Below the pieces are notes generated by a model. It made no database searches. It was not told where the DNA came from and saw nothing but the letters and a program-made list of their open reading frames with translations. Below, one piece after another: positions 15,281 through 25,925 of a stretch of DNA of 41,671 bases. Position 1 is the stretch's first letter. Each line of letters begins with the position of its first letter. Source of the DNA: Prevotella sp. MGM2. Its GTDB lineage: Bacteria; Bacteroidota; Bacteroidia; Bacteroidales; Bacteroidaceae. The position numbers and the translations under genes were made by a program. The stretch is from NCBI RefSeq assembly GCF_002933955.1, contig NZ_BEWW01000047.1, forward strand, positions 1-41,671. The letters run 5' to 3'.

Positions 15281-17164
15281 ATGGAACCTCTGAAACATGA
15301 ATGCGGCGTTGCGATGGTGCGACTACTGAAGCCACTAGACTACTACCAGAATAAATACGGTACTTGGATGTATGGTTTAAACAAACTCTATCTCATGATG
15401 GAGAAACAACATAACCGCGGACAAGAGGGAGCCGGATTAGCTTGTGTTAAAACAAAAGCCAATCCGGGAGAAGAATTTTTCTTTCGTGAAAGAGCTTTAG
15501 GCACAGGAGCCATAGAAGAAATTTTTGGTGCTGTACATTCCAAATTCAAGAATTACACCGCGGAGCAATTAGCAGATACGTCCTTTGCAAGTTGCCATTT
15601 GCCATTTGCGGGAGAAATTTATATGGGCCACCTCCGGTATTCAACCACCGGCAAGAGTGGCCTTTCTTATGTTCACCCTTTTATGCGACGTAATAATTGG
15701 CGTGCAAAGAACCTTTGTATATGTGCCAACTTCAACATGACCAACGTTGAAGATATATTTCACAGTATGTCGAAAACAGGGCAACACCCGCGCATGGTGT
15801 CGGACACGTACATTTTGCTGGAACAATTAGGCCACAGACTTGACAGGGAAAGCGAACGCCTCTTTAATAAAGCTCTTGACGAAGGATTAAAAAACACCGA
15901 CATCACTCATTACATTGAAGAGAACATCAACTTAGCCAATGTCCTTCGTACAGCATCGCCCATGTGGGACGGCGGCTATGCTGTCTGTGGAGTAACAGGC
16001 AGCGGAGAAATGTTCACATTACGCGATCCTTGGGGAATTCGCCCATTATTCTGGTATTGCGATGAAGAAGTGGCGGTGGTAGCCTCTGAACGTCCGGTGA
16101 TACAGACATCCTTTGACACAGAAGTTACAGATATCAAGGAGTTAAAACCGGGCGAAGCTCTGTTCGTCAATAAAAATGGTGTTTTGCGCACGGAACAGAT
16201 TATTCCTCAAAAAAATTATGCCGCTTGCGCATTTGAGAGGGTTTACTTCAGTCGCGGTTCCGACAAAGACATTTACCAGGAAAGAAAAGAATTAGGACGT
16301 TCTTTGGTTAAGCCTATTCTGAAAGCCATCAACTATGAACTGGACAACACGGTGTTCTCCTACATCCCCAACACGGCAGAAGCAGCTTACTACGGTATGT
16401 TGGCAGGCTTGGATGATTACCTTAACCTGCAGAAATCAGAAGTCATTGCCAGTCTAAGTCCTAAAGAACTGACATCTGAAAATTTAAATCAAATACTTTC
16501 ACGGCGTATTCGCGCAGAAAAGGTTGCATGGAAAGACATTAAAATGCGTACATTCATAGCGGAAGGAAACTGCCGCAATGATCTTGCGGCTCATGTCTAT
16601 GACATTACATACGGTAGTTTGCAACCATACAAAGACAACCTTGTCGTTATTGACGACAGCATTGTACGAGGTACAACACTACGCGAAAGTATCATCCGTA
16701 TTATGGATCGTCTCCATCCTAAACGCATCGTAGTGGTCAGTTCATCACCGCAAGTTCGTTACCCAGACTATTATGGAATCGACATGTCACACATGGATGA
16801 ATTCATAGCTTTTAAGGCTGCAGTAGCTCTCATTAAAGAACGAGGTGAACAGTCGCGTCTGACAGAAATTTATCACCGCTGCAAACAACAGGAAAATCTG
16901 CCGAAAGAAAAAATTGTGAATCACGTGAGTGCCATATACAAAGATTTCACTGCTGAAGAAATCTCAGAAAAAATGGCTGAAATACTCCGGCCTGAAGGTA
17001 TCACGACTGAAATAAAAATTGTATATCAAAGCCTTGATGGCCTGCATACAGCATGTCCCAACAGTCCCGGAGATTGGTACTTCAGCGGCAATTATCCAAC
17101 TCCCGGCGGTATAAGACGGGTAAATGAGGCCTACATTGATTACTACGAGAAAAAAGAAATCTGA
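15281..17164 (+). CDS. purF: Amidophosphoribosyltransferase, long Bacteroidota type
   Basis: A 627-residue enzyme starting at MEPLKHECGVAM; the frame is open upstream to 15212 but the ATG at 15281 gives the family N-terminus. It catalyses glutamine plus PRPP to phosphoribosylamine, the first step of purine synthesis. The glutaminase nucleophile would be Cys8, exposed after removal of a short propeptide. Glutaminase motifs include the HNRGQEGAG segment and GHLRYSTTGKSG. The phosphoribosyltransferase domain has VVIDDSIVRGTTLRESI. It is longer than the E. coli enzyme (about 505) because of extra segments in both domains, as seen in other members of this phylum. It heads a purF-carA-carB stretch with a 119-base gap to carA. 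Confidence 0.93.
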   Translation: MEPLKHECGVAMVRLLKPLDYYQNKYGTWMYGLNKLYLMMEKQHNRGQEGAGLACVKTKANPGEEFFFRERALGTGAIEEIFGAVHSKFKNYTAEQLADTSFASCHLPFAGEIYMGHLRYSTTGKSGLSYVHPFMRRNNWRAKNLCICANFNMTNVEDIFHSMSKTGQHPRMVSDTYILLEQLGHRLDRESERLFNKALDEGLKNTDITHYIEENINLANVLRTASPMWDGGYAVCGVTGSGEMFTLRDPWGIRPLFWYCDEEVAVVASERPVIQTSFDTEVTDIKELKPGEALFVNKNGVLRTEQIIPQKNYAACAFERVYFSRGSDKDIYQERKELGRSLVKPILKAINYELDNTVFSYIPNTAEAAYYGMLAGLDDYLNLQKSEVIASLSPKELTSENLNQILSRRIRAEKVAWKDIKMRTFIAEGNCRNDLAAHVYDITYGSLQPYKDNLVVIDDSIVRGTTLRESIIRIMDRLHPKRIVVVSSSPQVRYPDYYGIDMSHMDEFIAFKAAVALIKERGEQSRLTEIYHRCKQQENLPKEKIVNHVSAIYKDFTAEEISEKMAEILRPEGITTEIKIVYQSLDGLHTACPNSPGDWYFSGNYPTPGGIRRVNEAYIDYYEKKEI

Positions 17165-17283
17165 AAATATAAAATAGAGTTTGGTAGTTTATTGGTTGAT
17201 ACAACCGAGTGGTAACTTCAACCTGCCGGCAACCGCATAAGCATCTAAACTATAAGCTATTAAACCCCAACAAAGTATTACGC

Positions 17284-18360
17284 ATGCGAAACGTAACATT
17301 AGTTCTTGACGACGGAACGAAGTTTCATGGGAAATCGTTCGGTTATGAAAAGCCCGTTGCGGGCGAAGTGGTATTCAACACAGCCATGATGGGATATCCG
17401 GAAAGCCTAACAGACCCATCTTATGCCGGCCAGTTACTGGCACTGACTTATCCCCTGATAGGCAATTATGGAGTTCCACCTCTTAACGAAGGTGCTAACG
17501 GCCTGGCAGAATTCACGGAAAGCAATAAAATTTATGTTTCGGCACTTATTGTGACAGACTATAGTGAAGTTTATTGTCACTGGAATGCCCAAGAGAGCTT
17601 AGGCGACTGGCTCAAACGTGAGCAAATACCTGGCATTACAGGAATAGATACGCGTGAATTGACAAAAGTACTGCGCGAACATGGCGTAATGATGGGAAAG
17701 ATCATATTTGATGATGAACCAGAAAATATTCCTGAAGCTGAATATGCCGGCGTAAATTTCGTCTCAGAAGTATCATGCAAAGAAATAATTCACTACAACA
17801 AGGGTGCAGAAAAGAAAGTAGTACTTGTAGATTGCGGCGTAAAAAACAATATCATACGTAGCCTTATTCGCCGTGGCGTTGAAGTTATCCGTGTTCCATG
17901 GAACTATGATTTCAACGAAATGGATTTTGACGGTCTTTTCTTAGCTAATGGCCCCGGAGATCCTGACACTTGCGCAGAAACTGTGGAAAACATCCGTAAA
18001 TTTCTCAACAATCCCAAAGTACGGCCTTGCATGGGAATATGTATGGGTAACCAATTGCTTTCAAAAGCTGCCGGCGCATCAATTTACAAACTGAAATATG
18101 GTCATCGTTCTCACAACCAACCTGTACGTTTAGTTGGTTCTACGCAATGTTTTGTTACCACACAAAATCATGGCTATGCAGTCGACAGTACAACACTGCC
18201 CGCTGAATGGGAACCTCTCTATATAAATATGAACGACGGATCGAACGAAGGTGTCCGGCACAAAACGAACCCTTGGTTTTCAGCACAATTCCATCCAGAA
18301 GCCTGCAGTGGACCTGTCGACACTTATTTCATGTTTGACGAATTCGTAAATCTATTATAA
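17284..18360 (+). CDS. carA: Carbamoyl-phosphate synthase small (glutaminase) subunit
   Basis: A 358-residue protein from the ATG at 17284; upstream in-frame codons to 17209 do not resemble the family. The N-terminal domain begins RNVTLVLDDGTKFHGKSFGY. The class I glutaminase domain follows, with LANGPGDP, the nucleophile Cys in GICMGNQLL, and the catalytic His/Glu in FHPEACSGP. It supplies ammonia to CarB for arginine and pyrimidine synthesis. The nucleophile elbow reads CMGNQ rather than the more common CLGHQ, a variation that keeps the key Cys. It precedes carB by 19 bases. Confidence 0.96.
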   Translation: MRNVTLVLDDGTKFHGKSFGYEKPVAGEVVFNTAMMGYPESLTDPSYAGQLLALTYPLIGNYGVPPLNEGANGLAEFTESNKIYVSALIVTDYSEVYCHWNAQESLGDWLKREQIPGITGIDTRELTKVLREHGVMMGKIIFDDEPENIPEAEYAGVNFVSEVSCKEIIHYNKGAEKKVVLVDCGVKNNIIRSLIRRGVEVIRVPWNYDFNEMDFDGLFLANGPGDPDTCAETVENIRKFLNNPKVRPCMGICMGNQLLSKAAGASIYKLKYGHRSHNQPVRLVGSTQCFVTTQNHGYAVDSTTLPAEWEPLYINMNDGSNEGVRHKTNPWFSAQFHPEACSGPVDTYFMFDEFVNLL

Positions 18361-18379
18361 CTCCTCAAGAACGAACCTA

Positions 18380-21300
18380 ATGAAAGAATTAAAAAAAGTA
18401 TTACTTTTAGGCTCCGGCGCACTTAAAATCGGTGAAGCCGGTGAATTTGACTATTCCGGCTCACAAGCACTCAAGGCGCTCAAGGAGGAAGGTATAGAAA
18501 CAATTCTTATCAATCCCAATATTGCCACAGTGCAAACGTCAGAAGGCGTGGCAGACCGCATATATTTTCTTCCTGTAACTCCTTTCTTTGTCGAAAAAGT
18601 TATAGAAAAGGAGCAACCGCAAGGTATTATGCTGGCTTTTGGCGGACAGACCGCACTTAACTGTGGTGTTGAGCTTTATAAAACAGGCATTCTGGAAAAA
18701 TATAATCTCCAAGTACTCGGTACACCCGTGCAAGCCATTATGGACACGGAAGACCGTGAGCTCTTTGTCCAAAAGCTCAATGAAATAAATGTTAAGACAA
18801 TTAAAAGTGAAGCCTGTGAGAGCATTGAACAAGCCCAAAATGCCGCTGCTGAATTAGGCTACCCCGTCATCCTACGCGCTGCTTATGCACTTGGAGGCCT
18901 TGGCTCTGGTTTTTGCGATAACGAAGAAGAATTGCTGAAACTTGCAGAAAAGGCTTTTTCCTTCTCACCTCAGGTCTTAGTGGAAAAAAGTCTGAAAGGC
19001 TGGAAAGAGATTGAATATGAAGTGGTACGTGACCGTTTCGACAACTGCATAACGGTTTGTAACATGGAAAACTTTGACCCTCTTGGCATACACACCGGAG
19101 AAAGTATTGTAATTGCCCCTTCACAAACTCTCACAAATAACGAATATCATAAACTACGCGACATAGCCATCCGTATCGTACGGCATGTTGGGATTGTAGG
19201 AGAATGTAACGTACAATATGCCCTTGACCCGGAATCGGAGGACTATCGCGTCATAGAGGTGAATGCCCGCTTAAGCCGTTCGTCCGCATTAGCTTCAAAA
19301 GCAACAGGTTACCCATTAGCTTTCATAGCAGCAAAATTAGGTTTAGGCTACGGACTGTTTGATCTTAAAAATTCCGTAACAAAAACAACTACCGCGTTCT
19401 TCGAACCGGCTCTTGATTATGTAGTATGTAAAATTCCACGCTGGGACCTTGGAAAATTCCGTGGGGTAGACAGAGAAATCGGTTCTTCTATGAAGAGCGT
19501 CGGCGAAGTTATGACTATTGGACGCACTTTCGAAGAAGTTATCCAAAAAGGACTTCGAATGATAGGACAAGGCATGCATGGCTTTGTTGATAATAAAGAA
19601 ATAAAGATCGACAATGTGGACGAGGCCCTTCGCGAACCTACAGACAAACGCATTTTTGTGATAGAGAAAGCATTCGCTGCAGGTTACACTATTGACCAAA
19701 TTCATGACCTAACGAAAATAGACAAGTGGTTCCTTCAAAAACTCTATAACATTTATCAGACAGACTGCGAACTACACGCATGCACCAGTGTTAATGTGTT
19801 GAGCAATGAACTGCTAAAAAAGGCCAAGATACAAGGTTTCACAGATTTCCAAATAGCCCGTGCTGTCGGCATGGAAAAAGAAATGGATATCGAAAAAGCC
19901 AGTATGACAATTCGTACCCGCCGAAAACAAGCTGGCATCCTTCCTGTCGTTAAACAAATTGACACCTTAGCAGCAGAATACCCAGCTCAGACCAACTATC
20001 TTTATGTGACATATAATGGCATAGCCCATGATATAAAATTCGAAAAAGACAAACGTTCGGTCATCGTACTTGGTTCTGGTGCCTATCGTATCGGTTCTTC
20101 TGTTGAATTTGACTGGTGTGGCGTACAAGCACTCAACACCATCCGCAAAGAAGGCTATCGCTCCATTATGATCAACTACAATCCCGAAACAGTTTCGACG
20201 GATTATGACATGTGCGACCGACTTTATTTCGATGAGTTAACCTTTGAACGTGTTATGGACATTTTAGATCTGGAATGTCCTTATGGCGTAATAGTTTCAA
20301 CAGGTGGACAAATACCTAACAACCTAGCCATGCGTCTGGATGAAGAACATGTCAATATATTAGGTACACAGGCACGTTATATTGATAATGCCGAAGACCG
20401 CGAAAAATTCTCGGCTATGCTCAACAGAATTGGGGTAGACCAACCAGAATGGAGCGCTCTGACTTCCATGGATGATATTCAAGAATTTATCGAACGTGTC
20501 GGATTCCCCGTCTTAGTACGCCCATCTTATGTACTCTCAGGAGCGGCTATGAATGTATGTTCCAATCAGGAAGAATTGGAACGTTTCCTCAAATTGGCTG
20601 CCAACGTTTCAAAAAAACATCCGGTCGTTGTAAGCCGTTTCATGCAGCATGCCAAAGAGGTAGAAATGGACGCTGTTGCTCGCGATGGAGAAATTATAGC
20701 TTATGCTATTTCCGAGCACATCGAATTTGCCGGCGTACACTCCGGCGATGCCACCATACAATTCCCTCCACAAAAACTATATGTGGAAACAGCACGCCGA
20801 ATCAAAAAAATATCCAAGCTCATTGCCCGCGAATTACATATTTCCGGACCATTCAATATCCAGTTCCTGGCTAAAGAAAACGACATAAAAGTCATCGAAT
20901 GTAACTTAAGAGCCTCACGTTCATTCCCGTTTGTCAGCAAGGTTCTGAAAATCAACCTCATTGAAATGGCCACACGGATTATGCTTGGTCTGCCTGTCGA
21001 AAAGCCGGCCAAAAGTCTCTTCGATCTGGATTATGTAGGCATCAAAGCTTCGCAATTCTCTTTCAACCGCTTGCAGAAAGCAGACCCCGTGTTAGGTGTC
21101 GACATGGCCTCTACCGGTGAAGTTGGCTGCTTGGGAGAAGACTCCCGCACAGCACTCCTGAAATCCATGCTATCCGTAGGACATCGCATACCCCAAAAGA
21201 ACATTCTTCTTTCCACTGGCGATGGCAAGCAAAAAGCCGAAATGTTGGTAGCAAGTCGAATGCTAAAGGAACATGGCTACAAACTTTACGCAACAGGTGG

Positions 21301-21595
21301 CACGAGCCGCTACCTCACGGAGAACGGCATTGAAAACACCTTAGTATACTGGCCTAGCGAAGAAGGGCAGCCACAAGCTTTGGATATGTTACATAATAAA
21401 GAAATTGACATGGTAGTAAATGTTCCCAAGAACCTTTCTTCCGGTGAACTCACCAACGGCTACAAAATCCGTCGTGCCGCCATAGATCTCAACATCCCAC
21501 TTATTACAAATGCCCGGTTGGCTTCCGCTTTCATTTACGCTTTCTGTACACAAAAGTTTGAAGACTTGGATATCAAGTGCTGGCAGGAATACTAA
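18380..21595 (+). CDS. carB: Carbamoyl-phosphate synthase large subunit
   Basis: A 1071-residue enzyme with the full duplicated layout: first ATP-grasp half (about 1-400) starting VLLLGSGALKIGEAGEFDYSG, the oligomerisation region, a second ATP-grasp half (from about 545) starting VIVLGSGAYRIGSSVEFDW, and a C-terminal MGS-like allosteric domain (about 930-1071) with LYATGGTSRYL. It makes carbamoyl phosphate from bicarbonate, two ATP and ammonia passed from CarA. Conserved ATP-grasp elements such as EVNARLSRSSALASKATGYP and ECNLRASRSFPFVSK are intact in both halves. Length is normal. An 11-base inverted repeat follows the stop. Confidence 0.97.
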   Translation: MKELKKVLLLGSGALKIGEAGEFDYSGSQALKALKEEGIETILINPNIATVQTSEGVADRIYFLPVTPFFVEKVIEKEQPQGIMLAFGGQTALNCGVELYKTGILEKYNLQVLGTPVQAIMDTEDRELFVQKLNEINVKTIKSEACESIEQAQNAAAELGYPVILRAAYALGGLGSGFCDNEEELLKLAEKAFSFSPQVLVEKSLKGWKEIEYEVVRDRFDNCITVCNMENFDPLGIHTGESIVIAPSQTLTNNEYHKLRDIAIRIVRHVGIVGECNVQYALDPESEDYRVIEVNARLSRSSALASKATGYPLAFIAAKLGLGYGLFDLKNSVTKTTTAFFEPALDYVVCKIPRWDLGKFRGVDREIGSSMKSVGEVMTIGRTFEEVIQKGLRMIGQGMHGFVDNKEIKIDNVDEALREPTDKRIFVIEKAFAAGYTIDQIHDLTKIDKWFLQKLYNIYQTDCELHACTSVNVLSNELLKKAKIQGFTDFQIARAVGMEKEMDIEKASMTIRTRRKQAGILPVVKQIDTLAAEYPAQTNYLYVTYNGIAHDIKFEKDKRSVIVLGSGAYRIGSSVEFDWCGVQALNTIRKEGYRSIMINYNPETVSTDYDMCDRLYFDELTFERVMDILDLECPYGVIVSTGGQIPNNLAMRLDEEHVNILGTQARYIDNAEDREKFSAMLNRIGVDQPEWSALTSMDDIQEFIERVGFPVLVRPSYVLSGAAMNVCSNQEELERFLKLAANVSKKHPVVVSRFMQHAKEVEMDAVARDGEIIAYAISEHIEFAGVHSGDATIQFPPQKLYVETARRIKKISKLIARELHISGPFNIQFLAKENDIKVIECNLRASRSFPFVSKVLKINLIEMATRIMLGLPVEKPAKSLFDLDYVGIKASQFSFNRLQKADPVLGVDMASTGEVGCLGEDSRTALLKSMLSVGHRIPQKNILLSTGDGKQKAEMLVASRMLKEHGYKLYATGGTSRYLTENGIENTLVYWPSEEGQPQALDMLHNKEIDMVVNVPKNLSSGELTNGYKIRRAAIDLNIPLITNARLASAFIYAFCTQKFEDLDIKCWQEY

Positions 21596-21615
21596 AAGCC
21601 TCTAAGATGGATGAA

Positions 21616-21687
21616 GTGAAAAGTCGATTTATGACATTATTTAGTTGTCACATAGCAGACAGCTGATTGCATGAACCGACTTTTCAC
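21616..21687 (+). terminator. Inverted repeat after carB, probable terminator
   Basis: GTGAAAAGTCG (21616-21626) is perfectly inverted at 21677-21687 (CGACTTTTCAC) with a 50-base loop that can form smaller stems. T-rich sequence follows at 21699-21718. The long loop makes this a weaker case than the other terminators. Confidence 0.55.
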
Positions 21688-21740
21688 ATCTACCCATTCA
21701 TTTTTTCATTGTTTTTTACTTAACCAAAATAAAAAAAACG

Positions 21741-21748
21741 TATCTTTG
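21741..21748 (+). promoter_or_regulatory. -7 promoter element directly before the yceD-like gene
   Basis: TATCTTTG ends 8 bases before the ATG at 21757, so the predicted transcript start coincides with or nearly touches the start codon. The -33 box is not clear. Confidence 0.55.
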
Positions 21749-21756
21749 CAGCCGCT

Positions 21757-22230
21757 ATGGCAAGTACCAATCCCTTGCATATTGATTTATTTGCAGCAGC
21801 GCATAATGCCAGTCCTCTAAGAATCAACTTGTCCAACGACTTTTTTGAAGCCTTGGAACAAAATGAGATTATTGGAGGCAATATGGACGTGACTGTAATC
21901 GTGGCTCAAACTGCTGGTGACTTTTTTCGTGTCAGCTACAAACTGAAAGGAGAAGTTCGCGTAGCATGCGACCGTTGCTTAGACGATTTAGACCTGGAAA
22001 TAGACACATCCGATAATATAAAAGTATATTATGGCGATGCTTCCTTGCAAATTGAAGAAGATATAAGGGAACTACCTGCTGGTTCAAACATTTATGACAT
22101 TTCATGGGACATCTATGAGATATCCGAATCGTCACTTCCCTTAAAAAGGATGCATGAAAGAAGTTTGTGTAATCAGGATATGATAACCAGACTTCATGAA
22201 ATGACAGCAAATAATGAACATGAGGAATAA
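21757..22230 (+). CDS. YceD family (DUF177) protein
   Basis: A 157-residue acidic protein. The recognisable DUF177 part is VACDRCLDDLDLEIDTS (CxxC near residues 71-74), followed by KVYYGD and a segment with EEDIRELPAG and NIYDISWDIYEISESSLPLKRMHE. Family knowledge: YceD is conserved just upstream of rpmF in many bacteria and is linked to 23S rRNA accumulation; the mechanism is not settled. Here it precedes rpmF by 31 bases, as expected. The promoter sits so close to the ATG that the mRNA may be leaderless. No membrane segment or signal peptide. Confidence 0.85.
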   Translation: MASTNPLHIDLFAAAHNASPLRINLSNDFFEALEQNEIIGGNMDVTVIVAQTAGDFFRVSYKLKGEVRVACDRCLDDLDLEIDTSDNIKVYYGDASLQIEEDIRELPAGSNIYDISWDIYEISESSLPLKRMHERSLCNQDMITRLHEMTANNEHEE

Positions 22231-22261
22231 AACATTAACAACTTTAAAAGAATAACAAGAA

Positions 22262-22450
22262 ATGGCACATCCTAAAAGAAGACAATCAAAAACCAGAACC
22301 CTCAAACGTAGAACCCACGATAAAGCCGTAGCTCCAACCATGGCTATTTGCCCCAACTGCGGTGCATGGCATATTTATCACACCGTATGTCCTACTTGCG
22401 GTTACTACCGTGGCAAGTTGGCAATTGTAAAAGAAGAAATCGCTGAATAA
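22262..22450 (+). CDS. rpmF: 50S ribosomal protein L32
   Basis: A 62-residue protein. It opens MAHPKRRQSKTRTLKRRTHD, the basic L32 head, and carries a zinc-ribbon with CPNC and CPTC pairs (about residues 30-33 and 43-46), so it is the cysteine-containing version. It is a small protein of the large subunit. It lies between the yceD-like gene and fabH, a conserved neighbourhood linking ribosome assembly and fatty acid synthesis. A terminator-like hairpin follows, so fabH expression may depend on read-through or its own promoter. Confidence 0.96.
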   Translation: MAHPKRRQSKTRTLKRRTHDKAVAPTMAICPNCGAWHIYHTVCPTCGYYRGKLAIVKEEIAE

Positions 22451-22459
22451 TATTCTTAC

Positions 22460-22507
22460 AAGAGGAGGACGTAGCCAGCCAAGCCCGGTTCTCCTCTTTG
22501 TTTTTTT
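22460..22507 (+). terminator. Terminator or attenuator between rpmF and fabH
   Basis: AAGAGGAG (22460-22467) pairs with CTCCTCTT (22491-22498), followed by TGTTTTTTT. It stands 32 bases before fabH. Confidence 0.8.
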
Positions 22508-22538
22508 AATATACGCCTCCTGATATTCATCATATTAT

Positions 22539-23540
22539 ATGGAAAAGATTAATGCTGTTATTACCGGCGTCGGCGGATATGTCCCCGAGTACGTGCTAAA
22601 TAATGAAGAACTCTCACGTATGGTCGACACCAACGACGAGTGGATCATGACAAGAATTGGCATCAAGGAGCGCCGCATCCTCAATGAAGAAGGCTTGGGC
22701 ACAAGCTATATGGCGCGTAAAGCTGTAAAACAGCTGCTTGAAAAAACTGGCACTGATCCTCAAGATGTTGACTGTCTGATAGTGGCCACTACCACCCCCG
22801 ACTACCATTTCCCCTCCACATCATCAATTGTAATCGGTCGTGTGGGCATGAAGAATGCTTTTGCAATCGACATGCAGGCAGCATGCTGTGGTTTTCTATT
22901 TGCCATGGATGCAGCCGCCGGTATGATTCAAAGCGGGCGCTACAAAAAAATCATCGTCTGTGGCGCTGATAAAATGTCCAGCATCGTTGACTACACCGAC
23001 CGCGCAACTTGTCCGATCTTCGGAGATGGTGCAGCTGCCGTAATGGTAGAACCGAGTCAGGAGGATTTGGGCTGGAAAGATTCTTATCTCCGTGCCGACG
23101 GCAAGGGACTGCCATTTCTCTGTCAAAAGGCTGGAGGTTCCGTATGCAGCCCATCCTATTTCACCATAGATCACCGCATGCACTATTTGCATCAGGAAGG
23201 CCGTACAGTCTTTAAGTTTGCGGTAACCAACATGAGCGATGCAAGCGCCCTTATTGCCGACCGCAACGGTCTGAGCAAAGAGAATATCGCTTGGGTTATC
23301 CCTCATCAGGCCAATGTACGAATCATCGAAGCCGTAGCCAACCGTCTTGAGCTTCCAATGGATAAAGTAATGCTCAACATCCAACGCTATGGCAACACTT
23401 CTGCCGGAACATTGCCTTTGGCATTATGGGATTATGAAAAGCAGCTCAAGAAGGGTGACAACCTCATCCTCACCGCTTTCGGGGCCGGATTCACATGGGG
23501 AGCCGCCTATTTAAAATGGGGATACGACGGCACTAAATAA
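22539..23540 (+). CDS. fabH: 3-oxoacyl-[acyl-carrier-protein] synthase III
   Basis: A 333-residue thiolase-fold enzyme that condenses acetyl-CoA with malonyl-ACP to start fatty acid synthesis. The catalytic triad is visible: Cys in [15 protein letters not shown] (near 112), His in [13 protein letters not shown] (near 252) and Asn in YGNTSAGT (near 282). The N-terminus [22 protein letters not shown] and the [15 protein letters not shown] segment are diagnostic. It follows rpmF after a terminator-like hairpin and precedes era. A strong hairpin lies 16 bases after the stop. Confidence 0.96.
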   Translation: MEKINAVITGVGGYVPEYVLNNEELSRMVDTNDEWIMTRIGIKERRILNEEGLGTSYMARKAVKQLLEKTGTDPQDVDCLIVATTTPDYHFPSTSSIVIGRVGMKNAFAIDMQAACCGFLFAMDAAAGMIQSGRYKKIIVCGADKMSSIVDYTDRATCPIFGDGAAAVMVEPSQEDLGWKDSYLRADGKGLPFLCQKAGGSVCSPSYFTIDHRMHYLHQEGRTVFKFAVTNMSDASALIADRNGLSKENIAWVIPHQANVRIIEAVANRLELPMDKVMLNIQRYGNTSAGTLPLALWDYEKQLKKGDNLILTAFGAGFTWGAAYLKWGYDGTK

Positions 23541-23556
23541 CAAAAAATCATCAACA

Positions 23557-23619
23557 AACGAGTAAACGAGCAGACCATATCACAAGCCTTTAGCTTGAAA
23601 GTCTGCCGGTTTACTCGTT
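23557..23619 (+). terminator. Terminator after fabH
   Basis: AACGAGTAAAC (23557-23567) pairs with GTTTACTCGTT (23609-23619), with inner CAGAC/GTCTG and CAAGC/GCTTG stems; ATTTTCT follows. Confidence 0.8.
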
Positions 23620-23649
23620 ATTTTCTATTTGGTCATACCATACATATCT

Positions 23650-24531
23650 ATGCACAAAGCAGGTTTTGTCAACATTGTAGGAAATCCCAATGTCGGAAAA
23701 TCCACACTCATGAACCTACTGGTGGGGGAACGCATATCCATTGCCACCTTCAAGGCCCAGACCACGCGCCATCGCATTATGGGCATCATCAACACTGAAG
23801 ACACGCAGATTGTTTTTTCCGACACACCGGGTGTACTCAAGCCCAATTACAAACTTCAGGAAACGATGCTGGCTTTTTCCGAATCGGCCCTAAAAGATGC
23901 CGATGTGTTGCTTTACGTAACCGATGTCATTGAAAAGCCGGACAAGAACAATGATTTTCTACAACGGGTTGAAAAATTGAAAGTACCTGTACTGTTGCTT
24001 ATCAACAAAATAGACCTCAGCAATCAGAAAGATCTGGAACAACTTGTTGACAATTGGCATCTTCTGCTGCCACAAGCCGAAATATTCCCGATTTCGGCAA
24101 CAGCCAAATTCAATATAGATAATGTACTCAGGCGTATCAAGGAATTGCTTCCGGACTCACCTCCCTATTTTGACAAAGACCAATGGACAGACAAACCCGC
24201 CCGGTTCTTCGTTACGGAAATCATTCGTGAAAAAATACTCCTCTACTACGACAAGGAAATCCCCTACTCCACCGAAGTTGCTGTAGAATTATTTAAAGAA
24301 AGTCCCAAGAACATCCACATAAAAGCAATCATCTATGTGGAACGCGACAGCCAAAAAGGTATCATCATCGGTCATCAAGGCGTAGCTCTCAAAAAGATTT
24401 CGACAGAGGCCCGCAAGACGCTTGAAAAGTTCTTTGACAAGAAAATATACCTTGAAGTTTTTGTAAAAGTAGATAAAGACTGGCGCAACAGCAACAAGCG
24501 CCTTGAAATATACGGCTACAAGCAAGATTAA
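23650..24531 (+). CDS. era: GTPase Era
   Basis: A 293-residue protein from the ATG at 23650 ([20 protein letters not shown]); a 7-codon longer form from 23629 is possible. G-domain motifs: G1 [10 protein letters not shown]3 DTPGV, G4 NKID, G5 ISAT. A C-terminal KH domain (about 200-293) contains [20 protein letters not shown] and the typical end [11 protein letters not shown]. Era binds the 3' end of 16S rRNA in small-subunit assembly. It is followed by der, another ribosome-assembly GTPase, after 77 bases. Confidence 0.96.
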   Translation: MHKAGFVNIVGNPNVGKSTLMNLLVGERISIATFKAQTTRHRIMGIINTEDTQIVFSDTPGVLKPNYKLQETMLAFSESALKDADVLLYVTDVIEKPDKNNDFLQRVEKLKVPVLLLINKIDLSNQKDLEQLVDNWHLLLPQAEIFPISATAKFNIDNVLRRIKELLPDSPPYFDKDQWTDKPARFFVTEIIREKILLYYDKEIPYSTEVAVELFKESPKNIHIKAIIYVERDSQKGIIIGHQGVALKKISTEARKTLEKFFDKKIYLEVFVKVDKDWRNSNKRLEIYGYKQD

Positions 24532-24608
24532 GCACCTACCAGACTGCCGCATTTTCTCCCACCCATACCTTTTTCCACCCAACTCACATACATCATAAAG
24601 AAAGCCAT

Positions 24609-25925
24609 ATGTCAAAATTAGTAGCCATAGTAGGACGCCCCAATGTGGGTAAATCGACGTTGTTCAACCGTCTCACCGGAACACGCCAAGCCATCGTCAG
24701 CGACGAAGCCGGCACCACACGCGACCGCCAATACGGCAAATGCGAATGGGGAAAGCAAGAGTTCTCCGTTGTTGACACTGGCGGATGGATTGTAAATTCC
24801 GATGATATTTTCGAGGAAGAAATCCGTAAACAAGTTCTTTTGGCAACAGAAGAGTCAGATCTTATCCTCTTTTTGGTAGATATCAAGAACGGCGTCACCG
24901 ACTTGGATGAGGAAGTAGCACGCATTCTGCGCCAAACGCCGGTACCTGTACTACTTTGTGCCAACAAGACCGACAATAACGAGGACCGTTATTATGCCGC
25001 AGATTTCTATCGTCTCGGACTTGGCGATCCCATTTGCGTTTCTGCCGCTACAGGCAGTGGCAGCGGAGATCTGTTGGACCTCATAATAGAAAAACTCGGC
25101 ACCGAAACGGCTACGGAAGAAGCTGACCTCACGATACCCCGTTTCTCCATCGTGGGACGTCCCAATGTGGGAAAGAGCAGTCTCATCAACGCTTTTATTG
25201 GCGAAGACCGCCACATTGTCACCAACATTGCCGGCACCACACGCGACAGCATCCTCACCCGTTACGACAAATTCGGATTCGACTTCTTTCTTGTCGACAC
25301 TGCCGGCATACGAAAAAAGAACAAAGTAACGGAAGATTTGGAATTCTACTCTGTCATGCGGTCGATTCGCGCCATCGAAAATTCCGATGTCTGCATTCTT
25401 CTCATCGATGCCACCCGAGGCATTGAAAGTCAGGACATGAACATAGTCCAAATCATCCAACGCAACAGCAAGAACATCATTGTCGTGGTCAACAAATGGG
25501 ATTTGGTAGAAGACAAGAGCAAAGAAGCCATTGCTTTCTTTGAAAATACCATACGCCAGCGTATGGCCCCTTTCTCCGACTTCCCCATCATCTTTGCCTC
25601 CGCACTTACCAAGCAGCGCATTTTCAAAGTTCTTGAAACAGCCAATCAAACTTTCAAGAACCGCAAGAAACGCATTCCCACCTCAAAGCTTAACGAAGAA
25701 ATGCTTCCGCTCATAGAAGCCTATCCACCCCCTTCAATCAAAGGCAAATACATCAAGATAAAATACTGCGCACAGTTGCCTGAAACGCAAATACCTTCTT
25801 TCGTATTCTACGCTAATCTGCCGCAGTATGTCAAAGAGCCTTATCGCCGTTTCCTTGAAAATAAAATACGTGAGCGTTGGGACTTTTCAGGAACCCCCAT
25901 CAACATTTTCATCCGTCAGAAATGA
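24609..25925 (+). CDS. der: GTPase Der (EngA)
   Basis: A 438-residue protein with two tandem G domains, which is unique to Der: first [14 protein letters not shown] (near 8) with DTGGW, and second [14 protein letters not shown] (near 182) with DTAGI, plus NKTD and NKWD specificity motifs. A C-terminal KH-like domain follows (about 350-438). It acts in large-subunit assembly. Its stop codon overlaps the ATG of the next small lipoprotein gene by 4 bases (ATGA), so the two are probably translationally coupled. Confidence 0.97.
   Translation: MSKLVAIVGRPNVGKSTLFNRLTGTRQAIVSDEAGTTRDRQYGKCEWGKQEFSVVDTGGWIVNSDDIFEEEIRKQVLLATEESDLILFLVDIKNGVTDLDEEVARILRQTPVPVLLCANKTDNNEDRYYAADFYRLGLGDPICVSAATGSGSGDLLDLIIEKLGTETATEEADLTIPRFSIVGRPNVGKSSLINAFIGEDRHIVTNIAGTTRDSILTRYDKFGFDFFLVDTAGIRKKNKVTEDLEFYSVMRSIRAIENSDVCILLIDATRGIESQDMNIVQIIQRNSKNIIVVVNKWDLVEDKSKEAIAFFENTIRQRMAPFSDFPIIFASALTKQRIFKVLETANQTFKNRKKRIPTSKLNEEMLPLIEAYPPPSIKGKYIKIKYCAQLPETQIPSFVFYANLPQYVKEPYRRFLENKIRERWDFSGTPINIFIRQK

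Noticed and set aside
17228-17241. A shared word CGGCAACCGCATAA before carA and again near 32099-32112
   Set aside because: Only about 14 bases in common, no promoter spacing and no third copy noticed; chance is the simplest reading.
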